From Phycisphaerae bacterium (GTDB lineage Bacteria; Planctomycetota; Phycisphaerae; SM23-33), in assembly GCA_018335035.1 (NCBI GenBank), contig JAGXKT010000019.1, positions 1-36,373 on the forward strand: DNA of 36,373 nt. The letters are read 5' to 3'. The notes below the pieces were generated by a model. That model was given only the letters and a program-made list of their open reading frames with translations. It ran no database searches and had not been told where the DNA came from. Positions 24,164 through 31,445 of this stretch are shown here, in pieces; position 1 is the first letter of the stretch; the number at the start of each line of letters is the position of its first letter. Position numbers and translations under genes: made by a program.

Positions 24164-25342
24164 ATGAGCGACGTGATCTACATGGACAACAACGCCACGA
24201 CCCGCGTGGCCGACGAGGTCCGCGAGGCGATGGCGCCGTACCTCGCCAAGGCCTACGGCAACCCGTCCAGCGTGCACACGTTCGGCGGGCGGATCGCCCA
24301 CGATGTGGACCGCGCCCGGCAGCAGGTCGCCGATCTGCTCGGCTGCGATCCGACGGAGGTCGTGTTCACCTCCTGCGGCACCGAGAGCGACAACACCGCC
24401 ATCCGCAGCGCGCTGGCGGTCTATCCGGCCAGGCGGCACGTCGTGACCTCGCGCGTGGAGCACCCGGCCGTGCGCAATCTCGCGCTGCGCCTGGCGCGCG
24501 GCGAGGGAGTGTTGCCGCGCTACCGGCACACCGAACTGCCCGTCAACAGCGACGGCACGCTCGACCTGCCGGACGTGGGAAACGCGCTGGACGACGACAC
24601 GGCGGTCTGCTCGATCATGTGGGCCAACAACGAGACCGGCGTGGTCTTTCCCGTCGAGCGGATCGGTGCGATGTGCCGCGAGACGGGCGTGCTCTTCCAC
24701 ACCGACGCCGTGCAGGCCGTCGGGAAGATTCCCATGACCCTGGCCGACCTGCCGATCGACATGCTCAGCGTCTCCGGGCACAAGCTCCACGCTCCCAAGG
24801 GGATCGGGGCGCTGTACGTCCGCCGCGGGTGCCGGTTCAGCCCGTGGCTGATCGGCGGGCACCAGGAGGCCGAGCGCCGCGGCGGCACCGAGGCCGTGGC
24901 GCAGATCGTCGCGCTGGGCGCCGCGGCCGAGCTGGCGGGGCGGCGGATCGACGAGGAGCGTACCCGCGTCGTCGCGTTGCGCGACCGGCTGGAGCGTGAG
25001 CTGCTGGCCCGCTGCCCGGACGCCCGCGTCAACGGCACCACGGCCAGCCGACTGCCGAATACGACTAACATCAGCTTCGAGTACATCGAGGGCGAGTCGA
25101 TCCTGCTGATGCTCGACGAGTACGGTATCTGCGCCTCCAGCGGCTCGGCCTGCACGACCGGCAGCTTGGAGCCCAGCCACGTCCTGCGGGCGATGGGCGT
25201 GCCCTACACGGCCGCTCACGGGTCGGTGCGCTTCTCCCTGAGCGTCGAGAACACCGACGCCGACGTCGACAAAGTCATCGAGGTCCTCCCGCCGATCATC
25301 AAGCGCCTGCGCGAGCTGTCGCCTTTCGGCCGGGAGGAGTAA
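24164..25342 (+). CDS. nifS: Cysteine desulfurase NifS
   Basis: PLP enzyme that removes sulfur from cysteine for Fe-S assembly on NifU. The 392-residue protein has YMDNNATT (6-13), His100, Asn/Glu in WANNETG, Asp181 and Gln184, and the PLP lysine Lys207 in SGHKLHAPKG. The catalytic persulfide Cys330 sits in a short loop, SSGSACTTG. The length and motifs match the NifS/IscS class I group. It is downstream of nifU with an intervening inverted repeat, and the two are probably co-expressed. The order nifU-nifS is usual. Confidence 0.98.
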   Translation: MSDVIYMDNNATTRVADEVREAMAPYLAKAYGNPSSVHTFGGRIAHDVDRARQQVADLLGCDPTEVVFTSCGTESDNTAIRSALAVYPARRHVVTSRVEHPAVRNLALRLARGEGVLPRYRHTELPVNSDGTLDLPDVGNALDDDTAVCSIMWANNETGVVFPVERIGAMCRETGVLFHTDAVQAVGKIPMTLADLPIDMLSVSGHKLHAPKGIGALYVRRGCRFSPWLIGGHQEAERRGGTEAVAQIVALGAAAELAGRRIDEERTRVVALRDRLERELLARCPDARVNGTTASRLPNTTNISFEYIEGESILLMLDEYGICASSGSACTTGSLEPSHVLRAMGVPYTAAHGSVRFSLSVENTDADVDKVIEVLPPIIKRLRELSPFGREE

Positions 25343-25353
25343 ACGGCAGGAAC

Positions 25354-25432
25354 CACAGAGGGCACAAAGAACACGGAGAGCGCCAAGGGGTGCTTCTGCC
25401 AAGACGTCCCCACGCGCTGCGCGGCCTCTGTG
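25354..25432. repeat. Imperfect inverted repeat CACAGAGG/CCTCTGTG
   Basis: The arms are CACAGAGG (25354-25361) and CCTCTGTG (25425-25432), flanked by text (ACAAAGAACACGG, TGCTTTATAGTGC) of a common 'ACCACAGAGG...ACAGAG' intergenic repeat type. It sits between nifS and the CRP/FNR gene. Confidence 0.5.
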
Positions 25433-25465
25433 CTTTATAGTGCTTGTTCGCACTGAAATGGGACT

Positions 25466-26146
25466 ATGACGGAAACCAATGCTGACACGCGCGAGGCGCT
25501 GCGGGGCGTGCCGATGTTCGCCGCGCTGGACGCGGCCGCGGTGGAGCGAATCATCCGCGCCTGCCGCGTGCGCCGGTGCGACGCCGGGCAGATTCTGTTC
25601 ACCGACGGCGGCGAGGCGCGCGAGTTTTTCGTGCTGCTCGAAGGCCGCGTGAAGGTTTACAAGCTCTCGCCAGGCGGCGAGCAGCAAATCCTCCACCACT
25701 ACGGGCCCGGGCGGACGTTCGCCGAGGCGGCCGTGCTGGCCGGGGGAACCTACCCCGCGTATGCCGAGGCCGTCGACGGCTGCCGCCTGCTGGCCGTGCC
25801 GGCACGGCGGATTCACGACCTGGTCGGCGAAAGCCCGGACCTGGCGCTGGGGATGCTGGCGGGCATGGCCGCCAAGCTGCACGAGTTCGCCACGTTGATC
25901 GAGGCGCTGTCGCTCAAGGACGTCCCCGCCCGGCTGGCGACGGAGTTGCTCGATGAGGCCGATGCCGCCGGCGGCGACGACTTCCGCCTGGCGGTAAGCA
26001 AGTCCGAGCTCGCCGCTCGAATAGCCGCCGCCCCCGCCACGCTCAGCCGCGCGCTGGGCAAGCTCGCCCACGCCGGCGTCATCGCCGTCGAGGGCAGGCA
26101 CGTCCGCATACTCGACCGCGCCCAACTCGAACAGCTTGCGGGATGA
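25466..26146 (+). CDS. CRP/FNR-family transcription regulator
   Basis: A 226-residue regulator. A cyclic-nucleotide-type beta-roll (about 15-125) has the turn FTDGGEAREFFVLLEGRVKVYK. A dimer helix follows, then a winged helix-turn-helix (about 178-207). There is no N-terminal [4Fe-4S] Cys cluster; only Cys33 and Cys38 occur near the start, so it is not a classical FNR oxygen sensor. The recognition helix APATLSRALGKL keeps Ser194-Arg195 but has Ala191 where FNR and CRP have a base-contacting Glu. Its position beside the Fe-S genes and the downstream hcp group suggests an HcpR-like nitrosative-stress regulator, which is an inference. It converges with the URO-D gene. Confidence 0.9.
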   Translation: MTETNADTREALRGVPMFAALDAAAVERIIRACRVRRCDAGQILFTDGGEAREFFVLLEGRVKVYKLSPGGEQQILHHYGPGRTFAEAAVLAGGTYPAYAEAVDGCRLLAVPARRIHDLVGESPDLALGMLAGMAAKLHEFATLIEALSLKDVPARLATELLDEADAAGGDDFRLAVSKSELAARIAAAPATLSRALGKLAHAGVIAVEGRHVRILDRAQLEQLAG

Positions 26147-26160
26147 GGTCGCGCGACGCC

Positions 26161-27204
26161 TCAGAACTGCTGGCGGTGGGCGGCGCCGTAGGTGCGCGCC
26201 TCGTCCAGGAACGCCTCGATGTTCTCGTACGGCGTGCCGGCGACGATGCCGTTGCCGGCCGCGATGCACATCCCGCCGTCCGGGCGGTCGAACGTGTCGA
26301 TCAGGTGCCGCACCTCCTGCCGCACGTCGTCCGGCGAGCCCTCCTGCAGCGTGTGCTGCACGTCGAAGCCCGCCAGAAAGCACAACCGGTCGCCGAAGTC
26401 GCGCGCCACGGCCTGTTCGTCCATGGTGTGCTTCTGTACCGGGTGAAACACGTCCACGCCCGCCTCGGCCAGATCGCCGAGGATCTCCGTGTTGTTGCCG
26501 CAACTGTGCAGCCAGAAGTGCATCCCGAATTCGTCGCACGCCTCGCTGACGCGCTGGTAGTACGGCTTGATGAACTCGCGGAAGTGCTCGGGCTTCATCA
26601 TGAGCTGCTTCTGATTGCCCAGATCGTCGCTGGTCCAGAATCCGTCGGGCTTCAGCTCGCGCCCCGCCCGGCGGATCAACCCGCAGTACAGCGTACACAG
26701 CGCGTCGTAGAGACGATGAATCTGCTCCGGATACAGGTAGTAGTCCATCATCAGGTTCGCCATGCCGCGGAGCGACCACGGCCGCTCGAAGAACAGACAC
26801 CAGAAGCCGAAAATCAGGTACCGCCCGTCGGCGTGGGCTTGCTCGGCTTGCGAGGCGATTGCATCGAACAGGCCCGGAGCTTCCGGATCGGGCATCTTCT
26901 CGATGAACTCGTCGAGGTGTTTCCAGTCCGGGATCACGCCGCCGGCGTCGTGGCTTGCCCCGGCCTGTGCGGCCGGGTCGTACCAGCTCAGCCCCATCGG
27001 CTCGATCGGCAGCGGTTCGATGTACATCCGCACGGCGTCTTCGGGATACCGCGCGTCCAACTCGCCGATACGGTCGCCGTACTGCTCGATGAGCCCCTCG
27101 CCCCACCACGTCGCGGCCACTATGGGCACCCGCGCCGGATGGCGGCGTTCGACGGCTTTGACGACTTCCTCACGCGACAACGGCTCAGGGGGTTCGTCAG
27201 ACAT
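26161..27204 (-). CDS. Uroporphyrinogen-decarboxylase-fold methyltransferase family protein
   Basis: A 347-residue protein of the URO-D superfamily. It looks like the corrinoid-linked methyltransferase branch (MtaA/CmuA type) rather than a true heme-pathway HemE. Its zinc motif is His233-x-Cys235 (LHSCGN) with Cys313 in GGMCIAAGN, spaced like methylcobamide:CoM methyltransferases. Substrate unknown. I start at ATG 27204 (MSDEPPEP), with GGAG just upstream; a GTG start seven codons earlier is possible. It diverges from the ferredoxin gene, and the region between them holds an FNR-type box. Confidence 0.85.
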   Translation of the reverse strand: MSDEPPEPLSREEVVKAVERRHPARVPIVAATWWGEGLIEQYGDRIGELDARYPEDAVRMYIEPLPIEPMGLSWYDPAAQAGASHDAGGVIPDWKHLDEFIEKMPDPEAPGLFDAIASQAEQAHADGRYLIFGFWCLFFERPWSLRGMANLMMDYYLYPEQIHRLYDALCTLYCGLIRRAGRELKPDGFWTSDDLGNQKQLMMKPEHFREFIKPYYQRVSEACDEFGMHFWLHSCGNNTEILGDLAEAGVDVFHPVQKHTMDEQAVARDFGDRLCFLAGFDVQHTLQEGSPDDVRQEVRHLIDTFDRPDGGMCIAAGNGIVAGTPYENIEAFLDEARTYGAAHRQQF

Positions 27205-27308
27205 TCTGTTCTCCATCTCAACCACGGGGCGGTCCGGGACGGTCTGTTACCACGATAACGATCGGTAATCCACCCGCAACATGCCGGGACGTCCTTTTTC
27301 GCGCGGAA

Positions 27309-27322
27309 TTGACCCACGTCAA
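27309..27322. promoter_or_regulatory. FNR/CRP-family operator TTGAC-N4-GTCAA
   Basis: The 14-bp TTGACCCACGTCAA is a perfect inverted repeat of TTGAC about a 4-bp centre, the geometry of FNR/DNR/HcpR boxes (consensus TTGAT-N4-ATCAA). Its centre is exactly 41.5 bp upstream of the start predicted from the -10 hexamer TAGAGT at 27345-27350, the class II activator position. It also lies between divergent genes and could act on the URO-D gene. Confidence 0.85.
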
Positions 27323-27344
27323 GGAACCTTATACCGGCAGATGC

Positions 27345-27350
27345 TAGAGT
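27345..27350 (+). promoter_or_regulatory. -10 element of the ferredoxin/hcp transcript
   Basis: TAGAGT places the transcription start at about 27357, giving a 33-nt leader with the ribosome site GGGAGA before ATG 27390. The -35 position is occupied by the FNR-type box, as in class II activated promoters. Confidence 0.6.
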
Positions 27351-27389
27351 TTGTGTGAAGCGAGCGCGCAAACCGCCGGGAGACGAACC

Positions 27390-28184
27390 ATGACACGCCG
27401 AATGCGCGATATTGTGCGGATCGACGAGGACAAGTGCGACGGCTGCGGCGTCTGCGTCCCGAGCTGCGCCGAGGGCGCCATCCAAGTGGTCGACGGCAAG
27501 GCCCGCCTGGTGGCCGAGAACCTCTGCGACGGGCTGGGCGCCTGTTTGGGCACGTGCCCGAAAGGCGCGATCACCATCGAGCAGCGACCGGCCGAGGCGT
27601 TCGACGAGCAGGCCGTCGAGGCGGCAAACGCCGGCGGCGCCGAAGGGCAGGCCCCCGAGCGGCCGGACGCGGGCGACGCCCCGGCCGAGTTGCCGTGCGG
27701 TTGCCCGAGGACGATTATGCGAAAGCTCGACGGGCGCGACGACGACGCGCCGGACACCGCGCCGGGCGGCACCGATGCCGCCGACGGGCTCGCTCGCTCG
27801 CGTCTCGGTCAGTGGCCGGTTCAGCTTTCGCTTCTGCCGCCGACGGGCGACATCTGGGACGGCGCGGACGTGCTTCTGGCGGCCGACTGTGCCGCCTATG
27901 CCGTCGGCGACTTCCACGACCGCTTCCTCGCCGGGCGGACGCTGGCGATCGCCTGCCCGAAGCTCGACGAGGTCGCCGCATACAATACGAAGTCGCGGCG
28001 GATCGTGGCGGACAATGCCGTCCGCTCGATCACGGTCGTGCGGATGGAGGTGCCCTGCTGCAGCGGGCTGGAAACGCTCGCCCGCGAGGCCATCGCCGCG
28101 TCCGGGCGGGACGTGCCCCTGAACGTCGTCACCGTCGGCGTCGACGGGGACGTCCAGAACGTCAACGGACTGAAAGTGGCGTGA
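27390..28184 (+). CDS. Ferredoxin-domain protein, Hcp-associated
   Basis: A 264-residue protein. The N-terminal ferredoxin unit has CDGCGVCVPSC (Cys16, 19, 22, 26) and a second motif, CDGLGACLGTCP (Cys46, 52, 56). The second motif has Leu49 in place of its second Cys, so only one standard cluster, or an unusual second one, is expected. Residues 70-140 are a low-complexity linker that includes CGCP (103-106). The C-terminal domain (about 140-264) has conserved-looking Cys167, Cys189 and Cys223/Cys224. It is the first gene after the FNR-type box, in the position of ferredoxins that donate electrons to hybrid cluster protein. It probably supplies electrons to Hcp at 29778, which is an inference. 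Confidence 0.9.
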   Translation: MTRRMRDIVRIDEDKCDGCGVCVPSCAEGAIQVVDGKARLVAENLCDGLGACLGTCPKGAITIEQRPAEAFDEQAVEAANAGGAEGQAPERPDAGDAPAELPCGCPRTIMRKLDGRDDDAPDTAPGGTDAADGLARSRLGQWPVQLSLLPPTGDIWDGADVLLAADCAAYAVGDFHDRFLAGRTLAIACPKLDEVAAYNTKSRRIVADNAVRSITVVRMEVPCCSGLETLAREAIAASGRDVPLNVVTVGVDGDVQNVNGLKVA

Positions 28185-28239
28185 ATTGTGGCGAATGTGA
28201 TTTCCGCTGCGCGCCGAAACCACGAACCGGGAGTACCTT

Positions 28240-28593
28240 TTGGCCATTCGGATCAAGCGAATCTACGACGACGCTGACGATGGGGACGGTTACCGCGTGC
28301 TGGTGGACCGCCTCTGGCCGCGCGGGATCAAAAAGGCCGACGCCGAGCTCGACGCCTGGGCCCGCGAGCTGGCGCCGAGCGACGCGCTGCGCAAATGGTT
28401 CGGCCACGACGCGGACAAGTTGGATGAATTTAAGAAGCGCTATGCCAAGGAGTTAGATTCAAACGACGACGCGGCCCAGACGCTGGACGATCTCAAGAGC
28501 CGCGCCCGCGACGGGCGGGTGACGCTGCTCTACGCGGCCAAGGACACCGACCACAACAACGCCGTGGCATTGAAGGAATACCTCGAATCATAG
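28240..28593 (+). CDS. DUF488 family protein (YeaO-like)
   Basis: A 117-residue protein. IKRIYD, DGYRVLVDRLWPRGIKK, DAWARELAPS and LRKWFGHD are the family's conserved elements, and it ends with TLLYAAKDTDHNNAVALKEYL. The enzymatic function is not known. The start is TTG 28240, with GGGAG seven bases upstream; no ATG fits the conserved N-terminus. It follows the ferredoxin gene by 55 bp, probably in the same transcript. Confidence 0.93.
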   Translation: MAIRIKRIYDDADDGDGYRVLVDRLWPRGIKKADAELDAWARELAPSDALRKWFGHDADKLDEFKKRYAKELDSNDDAAQTLDDLKSRARDGRVTLLYAAKDTDHNNAVALKEYLES

Positions 28594-28777
28594 GCAGTGC
28601 CACGGGTCCACAAAATGGCTACACAGAAGCACAGGGGAACAGAAAAACGCTAGCCATAAAACTTTTAGATGCGGCGCCAAAACAAGACTTTTTGATTAGG
28701 GCAAATATATGTTTTTTTCTGCCGCCCTGAACCTCGATGTTGAATGCTTTTGCCGCACGCGGCTGTAAGAAATAACG
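28594..28777. other. AT-rich non-coding island
   Basis: Between the DUF488 and cupin genes. The part 28620-28720 is far richer in A and T than any other segment here, with long T and A runs. It has text (ACACAGAAGCACAGG) like the intergenic repeats at 25354, and could hold a second promoter for cupin-DUF6448-hcp. A TTGAT half-site at 28692-28696 has no good partner. Confidence 0.45.
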
Positions 28778-29119
28778 ATGATCGAGAGCAAAAATGTCGC
28801 CCAGGTCGAGCCGATGCCCAACCCCCACGGCGTGGCCGCCCGCAAGCTCCACGACAGCGAGCACGCCCAGGTGGTGCACCTGACGATGACGCCCGGCCAG
28901 GGCCTCCGCCCGCATATTACGCCGGTCGACGTGTGCTTCTATGTGCTCGCCGGGCGGGGGACGGTGGAGATCGGCGCCGCGTCGCGCGAGGTGGGCCCGG
29001 AGACGCTGGTCGAAAGCCCGGCCGGCATCCGCCACCGCTGGCAAAACGACGGCGACGAAACGCTGAGCATCCTGGTCATCAAGGCCCCGAAACCCACCCA
29101 GCAGACGCAATTGCTGTGA
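28778..29119 (+). CDS. Small cupin-domain protein
   Basis: A 113-residue single cupin. PHITPVDVCFYVLAGRGTVEIG (from 45) and SPAGIRHRWQN (80-90) are the two cupin motifs. His46 and His86 are likely metal ligands. Such small cupins are frequent next to hcp in anaerobes, but their role is not established. It lies 47 bp before the DUF6448 gene. Confidence 0.85.
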   Translation: MIESKNVAQVEPMPNPHGVAARKLHDSEHAQVVHLTMTPGQGLRPHITPVDVCFYVLAGRGTVEIGAASREVGPETLVESPAGIRHRWQNDGDETLSILVIKAPKPTQQTQLL

Positions 29120-29166
29120 GACGAAGCCGCCCTAAGGCCTGACAAGGAATCCCCGGAGACTGCGTG

Positions 29167-29781
29167 ATGATCCCCGCGACGACTGTGATGCTGACGATGA
29201 CCCTGGCCGGCGGCGCGCTGGCGTGGTTGCTGCTGGGCGGGCATTGCGACTCGCTGGGCGGGCCGGTCGTGGCCGACGCCCGCTACGCGCTGGAGGCCGA
29301 CGACGCGACGCCGCTGCTCAAGTGGGTCGGCCCGGAGCAGGCCGACGAGTTGGCCGACGTGTTCGGGCAGGTTCAGAAGGCTCGCCGTGGCGGTGACCCC
29401 GCCGCGACCGAGCTGGCCGAGCGATACCTGCTGGAGATGGCCGTGCGGCTGCACCGCGCCTCGGAAGGCGCGGGCTTCGACGGGCTCAAGCCCGCCGACG
29501 CCGTTCCGCCCTGGGTCCGCGCCGCCGACGAGGCCATCGAGCGCGGCGGCGCCGAGGCGTTGATCGATCAACTGACCGCGCGGGTCGCAGACGGACTGGG
29601 CCAGCGCTTCGCCGAACAGCGCGACGCGCGCCCGGCCGATGAGACCGACGTGGCCGCCGGGCGACGATGGGTCGAACGATACATCCGATTTGTTCACTGT
29701 GTCCACGAGGTCGCCGACGCCGTCGGCGGCGGCGAAAACGATAACCCGCCAAACCCCGACCTCAGAGGAGACGAGCGATGA
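29167..29781 (+). CDS. DUF6448 family protein
   Basis: A 204-residue protein with an N-terminal hydrophobic segment (about 7-24), directly followed by HCDSLGGPVVADARYALE (His26, Cys27). This HCD-x-x-x-GPV motif with a helical body (VEAGRRWVERYIRFVH-like end) is typical of DUF6448. The function is unknown. GGAG and ATG 29167 give the start; a GTG at 29164 is possible. Its stop overlaps the hcp start as ATGA, so the two proteins are probably translationally coupled. Confidence 0.8.
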   Translation: MIPATTVMLTMTLAGGALAWLLLGGHCDSLGGPVVADARYALEADDATPLLKWVGPEQADELADVFGQVQKARRGGDPAATELAERYLLEMAVRLHRASEGAGFDGLKPADAVPPWVRAADEAIERGGAEALIDQLTARVADGLGQRFAEQRDARPADETDVAAGRRWVERYIRFVHCVHEVADAVGGGENDNPPNPDLRGDER

Positions 29782-31445
29782 ACATGTTCTGTTACCAATG
29801 TGAGCAGACGGCCAAGGGAAGCGGCTGCACCGCGCACGGCGTCTGCGGCAAGGACCCCGAGACCGCGACCATGCAGGACCTGCTGGTCTATGCCGTCAAG
29901 GACATCGCCCGCTACGCCCACCGCGCCCGGCAGCTCGGTGCGGCCGACGCGGAGATCGACGCATTCGTGCCGGCGGCGCTGTTCGCGACGGTCACGAACG
30001 TCGACTTCGATCCGCAACGCATTCAGCAGCTCGTCGCGGCCGCGGGGAACCTGCGGGACAAGGCAGTCAATCTGTACGAGAACGCCTGCCGCGACGCCGG
30101 GCAGGAGCCCGAGACGCTCACGACCAAGCTGGCGTGGTGGGAGAGCACCGACGACCTTTCGGCGATGATCGACGCCGGCGAGCAGATCGCTATCACCAAG
30201 CGGATCAACGCCTACGGCGACGACGTGGCCGGCCTGCAGGAGCTGACGCTCTACGGGCTCAAAGGCGCCGCGGCCTATGCCGATCACGCCCGGTTGCTGG
30301 GCGTCGCCGATGACAATCTGTTCGGCGACTTCCACGCGATGCTCAGCGACCTGGCTGACGAGCCGACCGACGCCGAGGCGCTGACCGCCAAGGCCCTGAC
30401 GGCCGGGGCAATCAACCTCCGCGCCATGGAGCTTCTGGACAAGGCCAACACCGACGCCTACGGGCACCCGGAACCGACGCAGGCCCGCGTCACGCCGGTG
30501 GCGGGCAAGTGCATCTGCGTCTCCGGGCACGACCTGAAGGACCTCGCCGAGCTGCTGGAACAGACGGCCGGGACCGGCATCAACGTCTACACCCACGGCG
30601 AGATGCTGCCGTGCCTGGCGTATCCCGAGCTGAAGAAGTACGACCACCTCGTCGGCAACTACGGCGGCGCGTGGCAGAACCAACGCCAGGAGTTCGATGA
30701 ATTCCCCGGCGCGATCCTGATGACCACCAACTGCATCCAGAAGCCCAAGGACAGCTACAAGGATCGCATCTTCACCACGGGCCTGGTCGCCTGGCCGGGC
30801 GTGACGCACATCGACGAGAACGCCGACGGCACGAAAGACTTCTCGCCCGTGATCGAAGCCGCCCGGGCCGCGGCGGGCTTTGCCGAAGACGCCGAGGAGA
30901 AACGCATTCCCTGCGGCTTCGCCCGCAACGCCGTGATGGGCGTGGCCGAGGAGGTCGTCGAGGCCGTCAAGGGCGGCGATATCCGGCACTTCTTCCTGAT
31001 CGGCGGCTGCGACGGCGCCAAGACCGGGCGGAACTACTACACGGAATTCGCCCAGGCGGTCCCCGACGACTGCGTCATCCTGACGCTGGCGTGCGGCAAG
31101 TATCGCTTCAACAAGCTGGAGTTCGGCGAGATCGGCGGCATCCCCCGCCTGCTGGACGTGGGTCAGTGCAACGACGCATACTCGGCCGTCAAGATCGCCC
31201 AGGCCCTGGCCGACGCGTTCGACTGCGACATCAACGAGCTGCCGCTGTCGCTGATCCTGAGCTGGTACGAGCAGAAGGCCGTGGCGATTCTGCTGACCTT
31301 GCTGCACCTCGGCGTCAAGGACATGCGTCTGGGTCCGTCGCTGCCGGCCTTCGTGGCGCCGAACGTGCTGAACGTGCTCGTCGAGCAGTTCGACCTCAAA
31401 CCCGTCGCCAGCCCGAGCGAGGACCTGCAGGCCGCGCTGGCGTAA
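29778..31445 (+). CDS. hcp: Hybrid cluster protein (hydroxylamine reductase)
   Basis: Fe-S-oxygen enzyme that protects against nitrosative stress; it reduces NO and/or hydroxylamine. The 555-residue protein is class I. The N-terminal cluster motif is Cys5, Cys8, Cys17 and Cys23 (CX2CX8CX5C). All hybrid-cluster ligands seen in Desulfovibrio are present: His251 (GHD), Glu275 (HGEMLP), Cys319 (TTNCIQKP), Cys411 (GGCDGAKTGRNYY), Cys439 (LACGKYRFN), Cys464 (GQCNDAYSA) and Glu498 (WYEQKAV). It lies at the end of a transcript that begins with the FNR-type box, and starts 4 nt inside the DUF6448 gene. No Hcr reductase is nearby; the ferredoxin at 27390 is the likely donor. Confidence 0.98.
   Translation: MNMFCYQCEQTAKGSGCTAHGVCGKDPETATMQDLLVYAVKDIARYAHRARQLGAADAEIDAFVPAALFATVTNVDFDPQRIQQLVAAAGNLRDKAVNLYENACRDAGQEPETLTTKLAWWESTDDLSAMIDAGEQIAITKRINAYGDDVAGLQELTLYGLKGAAAYADHARLLGVADDNLFGDFHAMLSDLADEPTDAEALTAKALTAGAINLRAMELLDKANTDAYGHPEPTQARVTPVAGKCICVSGHDLKDLAELLEQTAGTGINVYTHGEMLPCLAYPELKKYDHLVGNYGGAWQNQRQEFDEFPGAILMTTNCIQKPKDSYKDRIFTTGLVAWPGVTHIDENADGTKDFSPVIEAARAAAGFAEDAEEKRIPCGFARNAVMGVAEEVVEAVKGGDIRHFFLIGGCDGAKTGRNYYTEFAQAVPDDCVILTLACGKYRFNKLEFGEIGGIPRLLDVGQCNDAYSAVKIAQALADAFDCDINELPLSLILSWYEQKAVAILLTLLHLGVKDMRLGPSLPAFVAPNVLNVLVEQFDLKPVASPSEDLQAALA

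Noticed and set aside
23200-25342. A nitrogen-fixation cluster
   Set aside because: nifU and nifS are present but no nifHDK, nifB or nifE/N. These two genes also serve as a general Fe-S system in many anaerobes.
24032-27109. A 1025-codon open frame on the minus strand
   Set aside because: It runs antisense to nifS and the CRP/FNR gene and out of frame with the URO-D gene. The translation is Arg/Gly/Ala-rich and matches no family. Long antisense frames are expected at this GC content.
26161-27204. HemE of heme synthesis
   Set aside because: The His-x-Cys and later Cys motif and the sequence around it match the methyltransferase branch of the URO-D superfamily rather than HemE. No other heme gene is adjacent.
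28692-28705. A second FNR-type box (TTGATTAGGGCAAA) before the cupin gene
   Set aside because: Only the left half matches TTGAT. The right half, GCAAA, shares just two bases with ATCAA.
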